This document shows, piece after piece, positions 24,624 to 34,751 of a stretch of 64,000 nt of DNA. How positions within the stretch are numbered: the first letter of the stretch is position 1; the number at the start of each line of letters is the position of its first letter. The notes beneath the pieces are model-generated. The model had not been told where the DNA came from. It was given only the letters and a program-made list of their open reading frames with translations, and made no database searches. Made by a program: the position numbers and the translations under genes. Source of the stretch: Microbacterium sp. CGR2 (GTDB lineage Bacteria > Actinomycetota > Actinomycetes > Actinomycetales > Microbacteriaceae). The DNA is taken from contig NZ_RBHX01000001.1 in assembly GCF_003626735.1 (NCBI RefSeq), positions 2,976,001 to 3,040,000 on the forward strand, in the 5' to 3' direction.

Positions 24624-26564
24624 TCAACGCCGTTCGTGCAGCGGCAGGTCGATCGCGCCGGTCTCGCCCGCGTGACGCGCCTTCGGGATACGGGTACCGA
24701 GGACCTGGGCGACGACGTCCTGCGCGATCTTGGATGCCGTCAGGCCCGCATCCGCGAGGATCTGGTCCCGCGAGGCGTGATCGATGAACTCGTCGGGAAG
24801 GCCGAGCTCGTCGACCGCGGTGTCGATGCCCGCCTCACGCAGAACCTGCCGGACGCGCGTCCCGATTCCGCCGACACGGATGCCGTCTTCGAGCGTGATC
24901 ACCAGGCGGTGGTGTGCCGCGAGTTCGACAACCGACGGCTGCACGGGGATAGCCCACCGAGGATCGATGACGGTGGCCCCGATTCCCTGCGCGCGGAGGC
25001 GGTCGGCGACGTCGATGGCCAGCGCTGCGAAAGGCCCGATGGCTACGATCAGCACGTCTTCCGATTCGCCTCGCGCGAGCACGTCCACGCCGTCGCCGAG
25101 TCGTTCGATGGCCGGAAGGTCGGCCGCGACCTCGCCCTTGGGGAACCGGATCACCGTCGGTGCATCTTCGACGGCGACGGCCTCCTCCAGAGCTTCCGTC
25201 ACGCGTGCTGCGTCACGCGGCGCGGCTATGCGGATGTGCGGAACGATCTGCAGCATGGCAAGGTCCCACATGCCGTGATGACTGGGGCCGTCAGGACCGG
25301 TCACCCCGGCGCGATCGAGCACGAACGTGACTCCTGCGCGGTGCAGCGCGACGTCCATCAGCACCTGGTCGAAAGCTCGGTTCATGAACGTCGCGTACAG
25401 AGCGACGACCGGATGCAGTCCGCCGAACGCCAGACCGGCCGCCGAGGCCACCGCATGCTGCTCCGCGATGCCGACATCGTAGACACGATCGGGGAATCGT
25501 TCAGCGAAAGGAGCGAGCCCGGTCGGCCGCAGCATCGCCGCCGTCATCGCGATGACATCGGTCCGGCGCTCGCCGATCGAGACGAGAGCGTCGGAGAAGA
25601 CATCCGTCCACCCTCGGCCACCGGAGGAGAGGGTCTCGCCCGTGGTCGGATCGATACGCCCGACCGCATGGAACTGATCCGCCTCATCGTCGCGTGCGGG
25701 CTGGTATCCGCGTCCCTTCTCGGTGATCGCGTGCACGATCACCGGCGCACCGTATGACTTCGCGAGCTCCAGCGTCTCGAGCAGCACGGGAAGGTCGTGT
25801 CCGTCGATGGGTCCCAGGTACTTGATGTCGAGGTTCGAGTACAACGCCTCGTTGTTCGTGAATCGGGACAGGAATCCGTGCGTCCCGCCGCGAACGCCGC
25901 GGAAGACGGCGCGTCCCACCGGCCCGAAAGCCCGGAACAGGCGGTCGGACTTGCGGTGCAGATCCTTGTACGCGGCGGCTGTGCGGACGCGGTTCAGGTA
26001 ACGCGACATCCCACCGATGGTGGGAGCGTACGAGCGACCGTTGTCGTTCACCACGATGACGAGGTTGCGGTCGTTGTCGTCGGAGATGTTGTTCAACGCC
26101 TCCCAGGTCATGCCTCCGGTCAACGCGCCGTCGCCTACGACCGCCACCACATGCCGGTCCGCCCTGCCCGTGGCGGTCATGGCGCGGGAGACGCCGTCCG
26201 CCCAGCTGAGCGAGCTCGAGGCGTGCGACGACTCGACGACATCATGAGGGCTCTCGCCGCGCTGGGGGTACCCCGCGAGGCCTCCGCGCAACCGCAGGCC
26301 GGAGAAGTCCTGGCGCCCGGTGAGGAGCTTGTGCACGTAGGACTGATGCCCCGTGTCGAAGATGAAGGGATCGTCGGGTGAGGAGAACACGCGGTGCAGG
26401 GCGATCGTGAGTTCGACCACGCCGAGGTTCGGGCCGAGGTGACCGCCCGTCTGCGACACGTTCTCCACGAGGAACTCGCGGATCTCCGCGGCCAACTCGA
26501 TCAGCTGATCGCTGGACAGGGAGTCCAGATCGCGGGGTCCTGAGATGCGGGAAAGAATGGGCAT
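24624..26564 (-). CDS. dxs: 1-deoxy-D-xylulose-5-phosphate synthase
   Basis: The 646-residue enzyme condenses pyruvate and glyceraldehyde-3-phosphate, the first step of the MEP isoprenoid pathway. TGGHLGPNLGVVELTIALH, the thiamine-diphosphate motif GDGALTGGMTWEALNN, the DRAGVTGPDGPSHHG segment and IGEQ-equivalent VGIAEQHAVASAAG are all present. ATG 26564 follows GAGGAGG at 6 nt; alternative upstream starts lack such a site. Same strand as acnA but separated from it by a terminator and 156 bp. Confidence 0.96.
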   Translation of the reverse strand: MPILSRISGPRDLDSLSSDQLIELAAEIREFLVENVSQTGGHLGPNLGVVELTIALHRVFSSPDDPFIFDTGHQSYVHKLLTGRQDFSGLRLRGGLAGYPQRGESPHDVVESSHASSSLSWADGVSRAMTATGRADRHVVAVVGDGALTGGMTWEALNNISDDNDRNLVIVVNDNGRSYAPTIGGMSRYLNRVRTAAAYKDLHRKSDRLFRAFGPVGRAVFRGVRGGTHGFLSRFTNNEALYSNLDIKYLGPIDGHDLPVLLETLELAKSYGAPVIVHAITEKGRGYQPARDDEADQFHAVGRIDPTTGETLSSGGRGWTDVFSDALVSIGERRTDVIAMTAAMLRPTGLAPFAERFPDRVYDVGIAEQHAVASAAGLAFGGLHPVVALYATFMNRAFDQVLMDVALHRAGVTFVLDRAGVTGPDGPSHHGMWDLAMLQIVPHIRIAAPRDAARVTEALEEAVAVEDAPTVIRFPKGEVAADLPAIERLGDGVDVLARGESEDVLIVAIGPFAALAIDVADRLRAQGIGATVIDPRWAIPVQPSVVELAAHHRLVITLEDGIRVGGIGTRVRQVLREAGIDTAVDELGLPDEFIDHASRDQILADAGLTASKIAQDVVAQVLGTRIPKARHAGETGAIDLPLHERR

Positions 26565-26674
26565 CTGCGCCTCCTCACAGGCTCCGAGTGACGTCAGATT
26601 CCGATCGGGCGTCCCCCCGATCGTACCGCTCCAGCCCGAGAAACCTGGGAGAGCGGGCTGACCCCTTGACATGC

Positions 26675-26710
26675 GGAAGGGGCGCGGATCCGACGATCCG
26701 CGCCCCTTCC
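26675..26710. terminator. terminator after aconitase
   Basis: A perfect 16-bp stem (GGAAGGGGCGCGGATC and its complement) with a CGAC loop lies 10 bp past the acnA stop. It lacks a T run, as often seen in high-GC actinobacteria. Confidence 0.8.
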
Positions 26711-26720
26711 TCTGGTTCGA

Positions 26721-29555
26721 TCAGACGAGCGAACGAAGCACGTACTGGAGGATTCCACCGTTGCGGTAGTAGTCCGCTTCGCCGGGAGTGTCGATGCGGA
26801 CGATCGCGTCGAACTCCACCGGCTGCTTGCCCTCGGGAGAGTGCTCGCTCGGGGTGGCCGTCACGCGGACCGTCTCCGGGGTCACGCCGTTGTTGAGTTC
26901 CTCGAGACCCGCGATCGAAACGACCTCGGTGCCATCGAGACCCAGCGACTCCCAGCTCTCGCCTGCGGGGAACTGCAGCGGCACGACACCCATGCCGATG
27001 AGGTTCGAGCGGTGGATACGCTCGAAGCTCTCGGTGATGACCGCCTTCACACCCAGCAGGCTGGTGCCCTTCGCTGCCCAGTCGCGCGAGGAACCGGAGC
27101 CGTACTCCTTGCCGCCGAAGATCACCAGCGGCGTGCCCTGCTCCTGGTAGTTCATGCTCGCGTCGTAGATGAACGACTGCGGGCCGCCCTCCTGGGTGAA
27201 GTCGCGGGTGTAGCCACCCTCGACGACCTGACCGTCGTTGACGGCCGACACCATGAGGTTCTTGAGCCGGATGTTGGCGAAGGTACCGCGGATCATCACC
27301 TCGTGGTTGCCGCGACGCGATCCGAAGGAGTTGAAGTCCTTGCGGTCGACGCCGTGCTCCATGAGGTACTGCGCGGCGGGGGTGCCGGGCTTGATGTTGC
27401 CGGCCGGTGAGATGTGGTCGGTCGTGACCGAGTCGCCGAGCGTCGCCATGACGCGCGCACCGTGGATGTCGCTGACCGGGGTGAGTTCCATGGTCATGCC
27501 GTCGAAGTACGGCGCCTTGCGCACATACGTGGAGTTCTCGTCCCACTGGAAGATCGCGTCGTCCGGAGTGGGGAGGCTGCGCCAGCGCTCGTCACCGTCG
27601 AACACGGTGGCGTACTGCTTGATGAACTGGTCGCGCGAGATCGACGAGTCGACGATCTCCTGCACCTCGTCCGGGGAAGGCCAGATGTCCTTCAGGAACA
27701 CATCGTTGCCGTCGGAGTCCTTGCCGAGCGCGTCGGTCTCGAAGTCGAAGTGCATCGACCCGGCGAGAGCGTAGGCGATGACGAGCGGCGGGCTCGCGAG
27801 GTAGTTCATCTTCACGTCGGGGCTGATGCGGCCCTCGAAGTTGCGGTTACCGGAGAGGACCGCCGTGACCGCGAGGTCATGGTCGTTGATCGCTTCGGAG
27901 ACCTCTTCGATCAGCGGGCCGGAGTTTCCGATGCAGATCGTGCATCCGTATCCGACCGTGTAGAAGCCGAGACCCTCGAGGTCTTTGTCGAGGCCGGACT
28001 TCTCGTAGTAGTCGGTGACGACCTTGGAACCGGGTCCGAGCGTGGTCTTGACCCAGGGCTTCTGCTTCAGCCCCTTCTCACGAGCCTTCCGCGCCACGAG
28101 ACCGGCCGCGATCATCACGGACGGGTTCGAGGTGTTGGTGCACGAAGTGATCGCCGCCAGCGTCACCGCTCCGTTGTCGAGGATGTACTTCTCACCGCTC
28201 GGCGTGGTGACCGGCACCGGCTTCGACGCGTTCGCGGGTGCACCGCTGTTGATGTGCACCGGTCGAGTGGTCGGCTCCTCTTCACCCGGGACCGAACCCG
28301 GGTCGGACGCCGGGAACGAGTGCTTCGACTCGAGGTCGACGATGTCGTCGGAAGTGGATGCCGACATGTAGCCGAGGATGTCCTGCTCGAACTGCGACTT
28401 CGCCTCGGAGAGGAGGATGCGGTCCTGCGGTCGCTTCGGGCCGGCGATCGACGGGACGACGGTACCGAGGTCGAGCTCCAGGTACTCGCTGAAGGTCGGC
28501 TCGACGGACGCATCGTGCCAGAGCTTCTGCTCTTTGGCGTACGCCTCGACGAGCGCGACAGCCTCGTCGCTGCGACCGGTGAGACGCAGGTAGTCGAGGG
28601 TGACGTCATCGATGGGGAAGATCGCGGCCGTCGAACCGAACTCGGGCGACATGTTGCCGATGGTGGCGCGGTTCGCCAGCGGGACCGATGCGACACCCTC
28701 GCCGTAGAACTCCACGAACTTCCCGACCACGCCGTGCTTTCGCAGCAGCTCGGTGATCGTCAGGACCACGTCCGTGGCGGTGACCCCGGCCGGGATCTCA
28801 CCGCTCAGCTTGAATCCGACCACGCGCGGGATGAGCATGGACACTGGCTGGCCGAGCATCGCTGCCTCGGCCTCGATGCCGCCGACACCCCAGCCCAGCA
28901 CGCCCAGGCCGTTGACCATGGTCGTGTGCGAGTCGGTGCCGACACATGTGTCGGGGTAGGCGCGGAGCACACCGTCGACATCGCGGTCGTAGATGACCTT
29001 CGCGAGGTGCTCGATGTTCACCTGGTGGACGATGCCGGTTCCCGGCGGGACGACCTTGAAGTCGCTGAACGCCGTCTGTCCCCAGCGGAGGAACTGGTAG
29101 CGCTCGCCGTTGCGCTCGTACTCGATCTCGACGTTGCGCTCGAGAGCGTTCTCCGAACCGAACACGTCGGCGATCACGGAGTGGTCGATGACCATCTCCG
29201 CGGGTGAGAGCGGGTTGATCTTGTTGGCATCGCCGCCGAGGGCGGTCACGGCCTCGCGCATGGTGGCGAGGTCGACGATGCAGGGCACACCGGTGAAGTC
29301 CTGCATGACCACGCGGGCGGGCGTGAACTGGATCTCGGTGTTGGGCTGGGCCGCAGCATCCCACGCGCCGAGCGCCTCGATCTGCGCCTTCGTCACGTTC
29401 GCGCCGTCTTCGGTGCGAAGGAGGTTCTCCAGGAGAACCTTCAGGCTGAACGGGAGCTTCTCGAAACCGGGCACGGTGTCGATGCGGAAGATCTCGTAGT
29501 CGGTGCTGCCGACCGTCAGGGTGCTCTTGGCACCGAAGCTGTTCACCGTAGACAC
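26721..29555 (-). CDS. acnA: aconitate hydratase
   Basis: The 944-residue AcnA-type enzyme converts citrate to isocitrate in the TCA cycle. The Fe-S cysteines are in TSCTNTSNP and [47 protein letters not shown] and the swivelling-domain [12 protein letters not shown] are canonical. Length is slightly above the usual 890-930 owing to an insert near 400-440 rich in Ser, Pro and Glu. The GTG at 29553-29555 has AAGGAGA 8 nt upstream; the longer frame to 29600 has no such site. A 24-bp palindrome lies 126 bp upstream. Confidence 0.96.
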   Translation of the reverse strand: MSTVNSFGAKSTLTVGSTDYEIFRIDTVPGFEKLPFSLKVLLENLLRTEDGANVTKAQIEALGAWDAAAQPNTEIQFTPARVVMQDFTGVPCIVDLATMREAVTALGGDANKINPLSPAEMVIDHSVIADVFGSENALERNVEIEYERNGERYQFLRWGQTAFSDFKVVPPGTGIVHQVNIEHLAKVIYDRDVDGVLRAYPDTCVGTDSHTTMVNGLGVLGWGVGGIEAEAAMLGQPVSMLIPRVVGFKLSGEIPAGVTATDVVLTITELLRKHGVVGKFVEFYGEGVASVPLANRATIGNMSPEFGSTAAIFPIDDVTLDYLRLTGRSDEAVALVEAYAKEQKLWHDASVEPTFSEYLELDLGTVVPSIAGPKRPQDRILLSEAKSQFEQDILGYMSASTSDDIVDLESKHSFPASDPGSVPGEEEPTTRPVHINSGAPANASKPVPVTTPSGEKYILDNGAVTLAAITSCTNTSNPSVMIAAGLVARKAREKGLKQKPWVKTTLGPGSKVVTDYYEKSGLDKDLEGLGFYTVGYGCTICIGNSGPLIEEVSEAINDHDLAVTAVLSGNRNFEGRISPDVKMNYLASPPLVIAYALAGSMHFDFETDALGKDSDGNDVFLKDIWPSPDEVQEIVDSSISRDQFIKQYATVFDGDERWRSLPTPDDAIFQWDENSTYVRKAPYFDGMTMELTPVSDIHGARVMATLGDSVTTDHISPAGNIKPGTPAAQYLMEHGVDRKDFNSFGSRRGNHEVMIRGTFANIRLKNLMVSAVNDGQVVEGGYTRDFTQEGGPQSFIYDASMNYQEQGTPLVIFGGKEYGSGSSRDWAAKGTSLLGVKAVITESFERIHRSNLIGMGVVPLQFPAGESWESLGLDGTEVVSIAGLEELNNGVTPETVRVTATPSEHSPEGKQPVEFDAIVRIDTPGEADYYRNGGILQYVLRSLV

Positions 29556-29681
29556 GGATCCGTCTCCTTCTATTCGGATGGGAGCGACAGGCGCCTCCAT
29601 CTTGCTCGCCCACGAGCCCCTGCGGCTAGCAAGGCAGACCTAACCAGTCTGCTGCGTCAGGGGCGCCGGCGAAAGCCTGCA

Positions 29682-29705
29682 ATTTATCTTGATGTCAAGA
29701 TAAAT
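29682..29705. promoter_or_regulatory. perfect 24-bp palindromic operator upstream of acnA
   Basis: Half-site ATTTATCTTGA is followed by TG and its exact complement, giving 11-bp arms. On the minus strand the centre contains TTGACA, a consensus -35, so a bound regulator would cover the promoter. The core TCTTGA-N2-TCAAGA resembles MarR-family operators, such as the type I associate with the aconitase regulator TamR in Streptomyces. It is also 3 bp past the DUF3159 stop, in an A/T-rich island. Confidence 0.8.
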
Positions 29706-29708
29706 CTA

Positions 29709-30443
29709 TCACGCGTCCGCCTGATTCGCCTTCTGCGGCGCGCGCGCATACAGCGCCCGGACGACGAGCCAGGTGACGGCGATGAGCGGCGCGAACAGGG
29801 GAAGACCCATGACGAGCTTGAGCGTTCCGAGAGCCGTCACGTCCCCGGCGAGGTAGAGCGGCAGCTGCACAGCCAAGCGGGCGAAGAAAAGCGCTGCCCA
29901 GGCCATGCCGAGCCAGAAGAAGGCCCGGCGCTTCTTGCGGTCGGCGCGCCACGCCATTCCCTCTCCCATGAGGAACCCGGCGGCGATACCGATGAGCGAC
30001 CAGCCGATGAGGGCCGAGACCAGAAGTGCGGAGCCGTAGACCGCGTTGGTGATGAGGCCGGGGACGAAATTGTCTTCTCCGCGTCCGGTCCACAAGGCCA
30101 GGGCCGCAGCCGCGGCAGCAGCGATCAGTCCGCCCAGAGCCGCGGACGGCGGCGACTTCTGCACGAGGCGCACGAGAGTGAAGACCGCGGCCAGTCCGAC
30201 GGATACCCCGAGTGCGAGGATCAGCGGTTCCGGCCGAAGGGTGAACAGGATGACGAAGGCAAGGCTGGGCAGGACCGATTCGAGGATGCCACGCCACCCG
30301 CCCATCGCCGACCACACGACCTTCTGCGTGCTGGCGTCTTCGGCCGGATCGATCCCCGCCCTGCGTGCAGCACCGCCGAGCGCAGCGCCGAGGACGTCCG
30401 ATGCGCGCTGCTCCCGCTCGCCGTCGGCACCCGGCGCGGTCAC
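29709..30443 (-). CDS. DUF3159 membrane protein
   Basis: This 244-residue protein has a charged N-terminus followed by five or six membrane helices (from about 45 onward). GGWRGILESVLPSLAFVILF is the conserved opening of the DUF3159 family. No catalytic motif. The GTG start overlaps the DUF3710 stop by GTGA, so it is the last gene of a dut-DUF3710-DUF3159 unit, a gene order conserved in actinobacteria. Function unknown. Confidence 0.85.
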   Translation of the reverse strand: MTAPGADGEREQRASDVLGAALGGAARRAGIDPAEDASTQKVVWSAMGGWRGILESVLPSLAFVILFTLRPEPLILALGVSVGLAAVFTLVRLVQKSPPSAALGGLIAAAAAAALALWTGRGEDNFVPGLITNAVYGSALLVSALIGWSLIGIAAGFLMGEGMAWRADRKKRRAFFWLGMAWAALFFARLAVQLPLYLAGDVTALGTLKLVMGLPLFAPLIAVTWLVVRALYARAPQKANQADA

Positions 30444-31027
30444 GCCGATCCCGGGGTCGCCGGCATCTTCAGGGGAATGAGATCACGCGGCGGCATGGGA
30501 GATCCTCCGCGGACGACCACGATGGAGCGGAACAGGTCCTCGACCTTCGCTCCTGCTTCGGGGTCGGACGCGCCTGCGCCGCCGATGACTCCTCGAAGGA
30601 ACCAGCGCGGGCCATCGATGCCGATGAACCGTGCCAGCCGCAGCCCGGAGCCCTCGCTGGCAGTGGCCGGGATCTCGGCGAGCAGCTCTTTGCCCAAGGC
30701 ACCGTCGCGCTCTTCGACCCGGCCTCCCTGCGCCTTCACCTGATCGCGCAGCTGCACCCGGGTCTCATCCCACAGTCCGCCCGAGCGCGGCGCAGCGAAC
30801 GGCTGCACCTGGAGCGACGAGTCGGCGTAGTCGAGTCCGACGGCGACGATCCGCTTGGACTGCTCCTCGACCTCGAGCCGCAGGTTCAGACCTTCACGCG
30901 GGAGGATCTTGATGCCGCCGAGGTCGATGTACGGCCGAACCGGATTCGCTTCGGAGTCGTCGAAGGGTCCCTCGGTCGCGCGGTTCTGGGGTGCGGACTT
31001 GGAGGAGATCTCGTTGTTGTCAGTCAT
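30440..31027 (-). CDS. DUF3710 family protein
   Basis: This 195-residue soluble protein matches DUF3710: RPYIDLGGIKILPREGLNLRLEVEE, LQVQPFAAPRSGGLWDETR and the GPRWFLRGVIGG segment. The N-terminal 25 residues are polar and likely disordered. It lies between dut and DUF3159 with 8-bp and 4-bp overlaps, so the three are translated together. No activity is known to me; linkage to dUTPase hints at nucleotide or genome maintenance. Confidence 0.85.
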   Translation of the reverse strand: MTDNNEISSKSAPQNRATEGPFDDSEANPVRPYIDLGGIKILPREGLNLRLEVEEQSKRIVAVGLDYADSSLQVQPFAAPRSGGLWDETRVQLRDQVKAQGGRVEERDGALGKELLAEIPATASEGSGLRLARFIGIDGPRWFLRGVIGGAGASDPEAGAKVEDLFRSIVVVRGGSPMPPRDLIPLKMPATPGSA

Positions 31028-31493
31028 CAGCCTGTCCTGCTTCGTTCTTGTGGAGCCCTGCCTGGTATCCGGTGGATCCGAAGCCGCCGTCGCCCCGGAC
31101 GCTCTCCGGCAGTTCCTCGACCGGGATGAACCTCGCCCGCGTCACCGGCATGACGATCAGCTGTGCGATTCGGTCACCGACGGCCACATCGTACGCGTTG
31201 CGGATGTCGGTGTTGATCAGACTCACCTTGATCTCCCCGCGGTACCCGGCGTCGACCGTGCCCGGGGAGTTGACGATCGAGATCCCGTGCTTTGCCGCGA
31301 GACCGCTGCGCGGAACCACGAACGCGGCGTAGCCATCCGGAAGGGCGATGCGTACACCCGTGGCCACGAGTGAGCGCTCCCCCGGCTCCAGATGCACAGC
31401 CTCCGCTGCGACCAGGTCGGCACCGGCGTCGCCCGGATGCGCGTAACCGGGGACCGCGGCGGCGATAATGGGAACATCAACGGAATCGATCAC
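31020..31493 (-). CDS. dut: dUTP diphosphatase
   Basis: The 157-residue trimeric dUTPase hydrolyses dUTP to dUMP, keeping uracil out of DNA and supplying dTMP synthesis. Motifs in order: GDAGADLVA (1), PRSGLAAKHG (2), NSPGTVDAGYRGEIKV (3), RIAQLIV (4) and GGFGSTG (5, the P-loop-like tail). It starts with GTG at 31491-31493, heads the DUF3710-DUF3159 operon, and is divergent from the DUF3093 gene only 12 bp away. Confidence 0.96.
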   Translation of the reverse strand: MIDSVDVPIIAAAVPGYAHPGDAGADLVAAEAVHLEPGERSLVATGVRIALPDGYAAFVVPRSGLAAKHGISIVNSPGTVDAGYRGEIKVSLINTDIRNAYDVAVGDRIAQLIVMPVTRARFIPVEELPESVRGDGGFGSTGYQAGLHKNEAGQADD

Positions 31494-31505
31494 CCCATGA
31501 GGCTA

Positions 31506-31967
31506 ATGCAGAACCCCGTCACCGGCGCACGTCCCCACTACCGTGAACGACTCGCGCCCAGTCTGTGGCTGCTCGTCACGGTCGCGCTCGCAGGACCCAT
31601 GATGTCGCTGATCTTCGTACCCGTCGGACCCACGATCGCCCTGATCGTCGGTTTGACGGTGTCGGCGCTCATGGTGGCCGCATTCATCCTGGCCACACCG
31701 GTCGTCTCCGTCGAGGGCACGACGCTGCGCGCAGGACGTGCACACATCGATACCCGCTTCCTCGGGGAGCCCGTCGCCTTCAGCGGCTCGGAGGCGCGCG
31801 ATGCCCGCGGCCCGGGGCTGCCCGCCCGCGGCTGGCACCTCATCCGAGGCGGAATCGACGGAGTGATCGTGGTCCCGAACACCGACCCGGCTGATCCTGT
31901 CGACACCTGGACCATCTCCTCGCGTACGCCGGACCGCCTCGCCGCCGCGATCCGCGCTGCAGGCTGA
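31506..31967 (+). CDS. DUF3093 membrane protein
   Basis: The 153-residue protein has two adjacent membrane helices (about 18-65) and a soluble C-terminal domain with RGWHLIRGGIDGVIVVPNTDPADPVDTW ending in SRTPDRLAAAI, the DUF3093 pattern. An ATG at 31497 would add three residues; neither has a strong ribosome site. Divergent partner of dut, an arrangement conserved in actinobacteria. Function unknown. A hairpin terminator follows the stop. Confidence 0.83.
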   Translation: MQNPVTGARPHYRERLAPSLWLLVTVALAGPMMSLIFVPVGPTIALIVGLTVSALMVAAFILATPVVSVEGTTLRAGRAHIDTRFLGEPVAFSGSEARDARGPGLPARGWHLIRGGIDGVIVVPNTDPADPVDTWTISSRTPDRLAAAIRAAG

Positions 31968-31991
31968 GGGCGACGGGTCTCCCAACGACAG

Positions 31992-32021
31992 CGCGCCCCA
32001 GACCATACGGTCGGGGGCGCG
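31992..32021. terminator. bidirectional terminator
   Basis: CGCGCCCC and GGGGCGCG form the base of a stem continued by GACC/GGTC across one mismatch, with an ATAC loop. It lies between the convergent DUF3093 and DUF4193 genes. Confidence 0.65.
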
Positions 32022-32044
32022 TGAGACGTCGCTCAGAGGGCTGC

Positions 32045-32338
32045 TCAGGCAGCGCACTCCTTGCAGATGGGCCCGGATGCGCCCTCGTGGTCGAGTTGCG
32101 ACTGGTGCTTCACGAGGAAGCAGCTCATGCACGTGAACTCGTCCTGCTGCGCGGGCAGCACGACGACGTCCAGCTCGAGATCGGAAAGGTCGGCACCCGG
32201 CAGGTCGAAGCTCGACGGGTTGTCGGCGTCTTCGTCCCCGGTTGAGCCGGAAAGCTTGTCCGGCACACGCTCCTTGAGGGCTTCGATCGACTCGGAGTCG
32301 TCTTCACTCTTTCGGGGAGCGTCATAATCGGTTGCCAT
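32045..32338 (-). CDS. DUF4193 family small zinc-ribbon-like protein
   Basis: The 97-residue protein starts MATDYDAPRK. It has an acidic, disordered first half (ESIEALKER, GDEDADN) and a C-terminal CMSC...CKEC four-cysteine cluster that should bind zinc. This is the DUF4193 pattern, universal in actinobacteria and usually near dut and sepH, as here. ATG 32338 follows GGAG at 9 nt. Related proteins are thought to contact the transcription machinery, but that is not readable here. Confidence 0.88.
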   Translation of the reverse strand: MATDYDAPRKSEDDSESIEALKERVPDKLSGSTGDEDADNPSSFDLPGADLSDLELDVVVLPAQQDEFTCMSCFLVKHQSQLDHEGASGPICKECAA

Positions 32339-32535
32339 GCGGTAAATCTCCACTTTCATGGTGCGAGTGGGTGGTGCGCCGTCGGGTATCGGCGGCCATA
32401 GTTTGCACGACCGGGAGGCTTTTAGCAAATGCTCCTGCGTGCGACAGACCAAACTCACGGCACGCCCACGGTATTCCCGCTCCCGGCGTCGCACGCGTGA
32501 CACCATGAACGCACACCCATCAGAGGGGCATTCGC

Positions 32536-33576
32536 ATGGAAAACGTCACCATAGTCGGCACAGAAGCAGGCGTGCTCGTACTCGCCACCGAGTCGGGTGA
32601 GCGGTTCGCCCTGCCCATCGACGACATGCTGCAGCGCGAGATCCGTCGCGCCACCCGTCACGCCGAGCCCGCCGGACAACGCCTGGCAGCCAGTCCTCGC
32701 GACATCCAGGCGCAGATCCGTGCGGGACTCACGGCGAAGGAGGTCGCGGAGCTGCTCGGCATCAGCGTCGACGACGTCGCCCGCTTCGAGGGCCCGGTCC
32801 TCGCCGAGCGCGAGCACATCATCGACCAGGCACTCGCTGTCCCGGTCCTCATCGGCAGCGAGGTCGAACCCGACGCGCAACCGACCTTCGGCACCGCCGT
32901 CCGCACCAAGCTCGCCGAGGTCGCGGCCTCGTCCGAGCGCTGGGCGAGCTGGAAAGAGGAATCCGGCTGGATCATCAAACTCGAATTCACGGCGAACGAC
33001 GTCGACCACGATGCCCGCTGGAGTTTCGATCCTCGCCGCAGCGCGCTCTCGCCCCTCAATGCGGATGCCACACAACTCTCCCGCCAGGGTTCGCTTCCTG
33101 ACGGCCTGATACCGCGCCTTCGCGCTGTCGACCCCGAGCGCACAGGGTCTCCGTACAAGGACGAGAGCCGTTTCGACTCGGGCGCCTTCGGCCCCCGCCT
33201 GCTTCCCGCTGCGGATTCGGCCGCGGAAGAGGCTCCGGTGGCCGAACGATCAGACGCGGCTGCGCAAGACGCCGCCATCAATCGCGCGCCGGAGTCGCCG
33301 ACGACCAATCCGGAGACCGCCGACCTCCTCGAAGCCCTCCGCCGCCGACGCGGCCAGCGTGAGACCTCGCCGCTGATCGAAGACGACGTCGATCGGCCGG
33401 AGCAGACCCCCATCTCGCTCTTCGACGCCTTCGATCAGCCGGCCGAAGAGCCGGAAGCCCCCGAGCCCGCCCCGCAGGCCTCGACAGAAGCGGGCGACAC
33501 CGGCGGACGTCGCCGTCGTCGCAACGCGATGCCCTCGTGGGACGAGATCGTCTTCGGCGCCCGCACCGACGAGTGA
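32536..33576 (+). CDS. sepH: SepH cell-division regulator
   Basis: The 346-residue protein has an N-terminal DUF3071 domain: a short beta part (1-30), then a helix-turn-helix-like segment DIQAQIRAGLTAKEVAELLGISVDDVARFE. A long acidic, disordered middle follows, then the conserved tail RRRRNAMPSWDEIVFG. SepH in Streptomyces and Mycobacterium binds FtsZ directly and stimulates filament assembly. AGAGGGG precedes the ATG. It is convergent with the phosphodiesterase gene, 9 bp away. Confidence 0.92.
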   Translation: MENVTIVGTEAGVLVLATESGERFALPIDDMLQREIRRATRHAEPAGQRLAASPRDIQAQIRAGLTAKEVAELLGISVDDVARFEGPVLAEREHIIDQALAVPVLIGSEVEPDAQPTFGTAVRTKLAEVAASSERWASWKEESGWIIKLEFTANDVDHDARWSFDPRRSALSPLNADATQLSRQGSLPDGLIPRLRAVDPERTGSPYKDESRFDSGAFGPRLLPAADSAAEEAPVAERSDAAAQDAAINRAPESPTTNPETADLLEALRRRRGQRETSPLIEDDVDRPEQTPISLFDAFDQPAEEPEAPEPAPQASTEAGDTGGRRRRRNAMPSWDEIVFGARTDE

Positions 33577-33585
33577 CCGTCAGGC

Positions 33586-34707
33586 TCAGCGCGAGAAGGC
33601 GCCGAGCCTGATGAGCGGGACGCGCTGCTCCTCCGGAGACAGCGCGCCGTGCTGCCCGACCATGCCGCGGCCGCGCTGGTCGGCAGCCGTCCCGTCGTAG
33701 ATCGCCCAGGCGCCTCGGGCCACGGCCAGGAGATCGCCGATGCGGGACGACGCCGCATCCGTGACCGTGGGCCCGAACATGCCGAGTCGGATCGCCTCGT
33801 CGCGAATGAACACATCCGCCGCACCCTCGAGGTCAGCCCGCCATCGAGCGACGACCTCATCGGATGAAGCATCCGGTTCGAGATAGACGTGCAGCATCCG
33901 CGGCTCTCCTCCGAGGTGACGGACCCCCCGAAGGTGCTCTTCCTCCAACACGAGCTGACGGTTCACAGGGACATCGATCATGCCGTGATCCGAGGTCACG
34001 ACCACTCCGACGCCGGGCGGGACCCGTGCCGCGAGGGCCGCATCGATGTCCTCCAGCGCTGAGACCCATGCAGGTGAGTCCACACCGTGCTTGTGGCCGG
34101 CCTTGTCGACCTCCGGGAGGTAGCAGTAGACCAGTGAACCCGGATGCCGCAGCGCGAGGTCGTACGCCGTCTCCACGCGAGCAGCAGGCGTGTCGGCAGC
34201 GATGAACTCGGCCCCGCGGAGCGTCGCTCGCGTGAAACCGCTGCGAGCATACGCGGCGAGGCCCACGGCGAAACTCTCGTGACCGAGTGCGCTCGCACGC
34301 TCGAAGATGGTCGGCAACGGCTGCCACATGAGCGGATCGATGCCCTCGGTCTCCCATCCGCTCAGCTGGTTGACCAGCAGGTCGCGGGCGGGATCGAGCA
34401 CGCGATACCCGACGAGGCCGTGCTCACCCGGCCAGACTCCGGTGACGATGCTCGTGAGCGCGGCAGCGGTCGTGGTCGGGAAGACGGAATGCGCGACGTC
34501 GCGCTTCGTCATCCCGCCGGTCAGTGCTCTGGCATGCCCTGCGTGCGCACGCAGGCTGATCGCTCCGAGACCGTCGACCACGACCAGCACCACCGACCGC
34601 GCAGGCGGAAGCGCATCGGACGCGCCGCGGAGAGCTGCGAACAGGTCGCCCGCCACCCCGACGATGCTCCGGGCGCCGGGCGACTCGGACGGTAGCATGA
34701 GGGACAT
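33586..34707 (-). CDS. alkaline-phosphatase-superfamily nucleotide pyrophosphatase/phosphodiesterase
   Basis: The 373-residue protein has the metal ligands of the family in order: VVVDGLG (Asp), FPTTTAAAL with the nucleophile Thr, PEVDKAGHKHG (Asp and His), TSDHGMIDV (Asp-His) and QHGAL (His). No signal peptide is visible, so it is probably cytoplasmic. Substrate could be a nucleotide or another phosphodiester. A CAGACT hexamer ends 7 nt before the ATG and may be its -10. It is divergent from parC and the two starts are 44 bp apart. Confidence 0.87.
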   Translation of the reverse strand: MSLMLPSESPGARSIVGVAGDLFAALRGASDALPPARSVVLVVVDGLGAISLRAHAGHARALTGGMTKRDVAHSVFPTTTAAALTSIVTGVWPGEHGLVGYRVLDPARDLLVNQLSGWETEGIDPLMWQPLPTIFERASALGHESFAVGLAAYARSGFTRATLRGAEFIAADTPAARVETAYDLALRHPGSLVYCYLPEVDKAGHKHGVDSPAWVSALEDIDAALAARVPPGVGVVVTSDHGMIDVPVNRQLVLEEEHLRGVRHLGGEPRMLHVYLEPDASSDEVVARWRADLEGAADVFIRDEAIRLGMFGPTVTDAASSRIGDLLAVARGAWAIYDGTAADQRGRGMVGQHGALSPEEQRVPLIRLGAFSR

Positions 34708-34751
34708 CCGAGCCAGTCTGACACAGGCTCCCGTACGCCCTCAGGAAGTCC

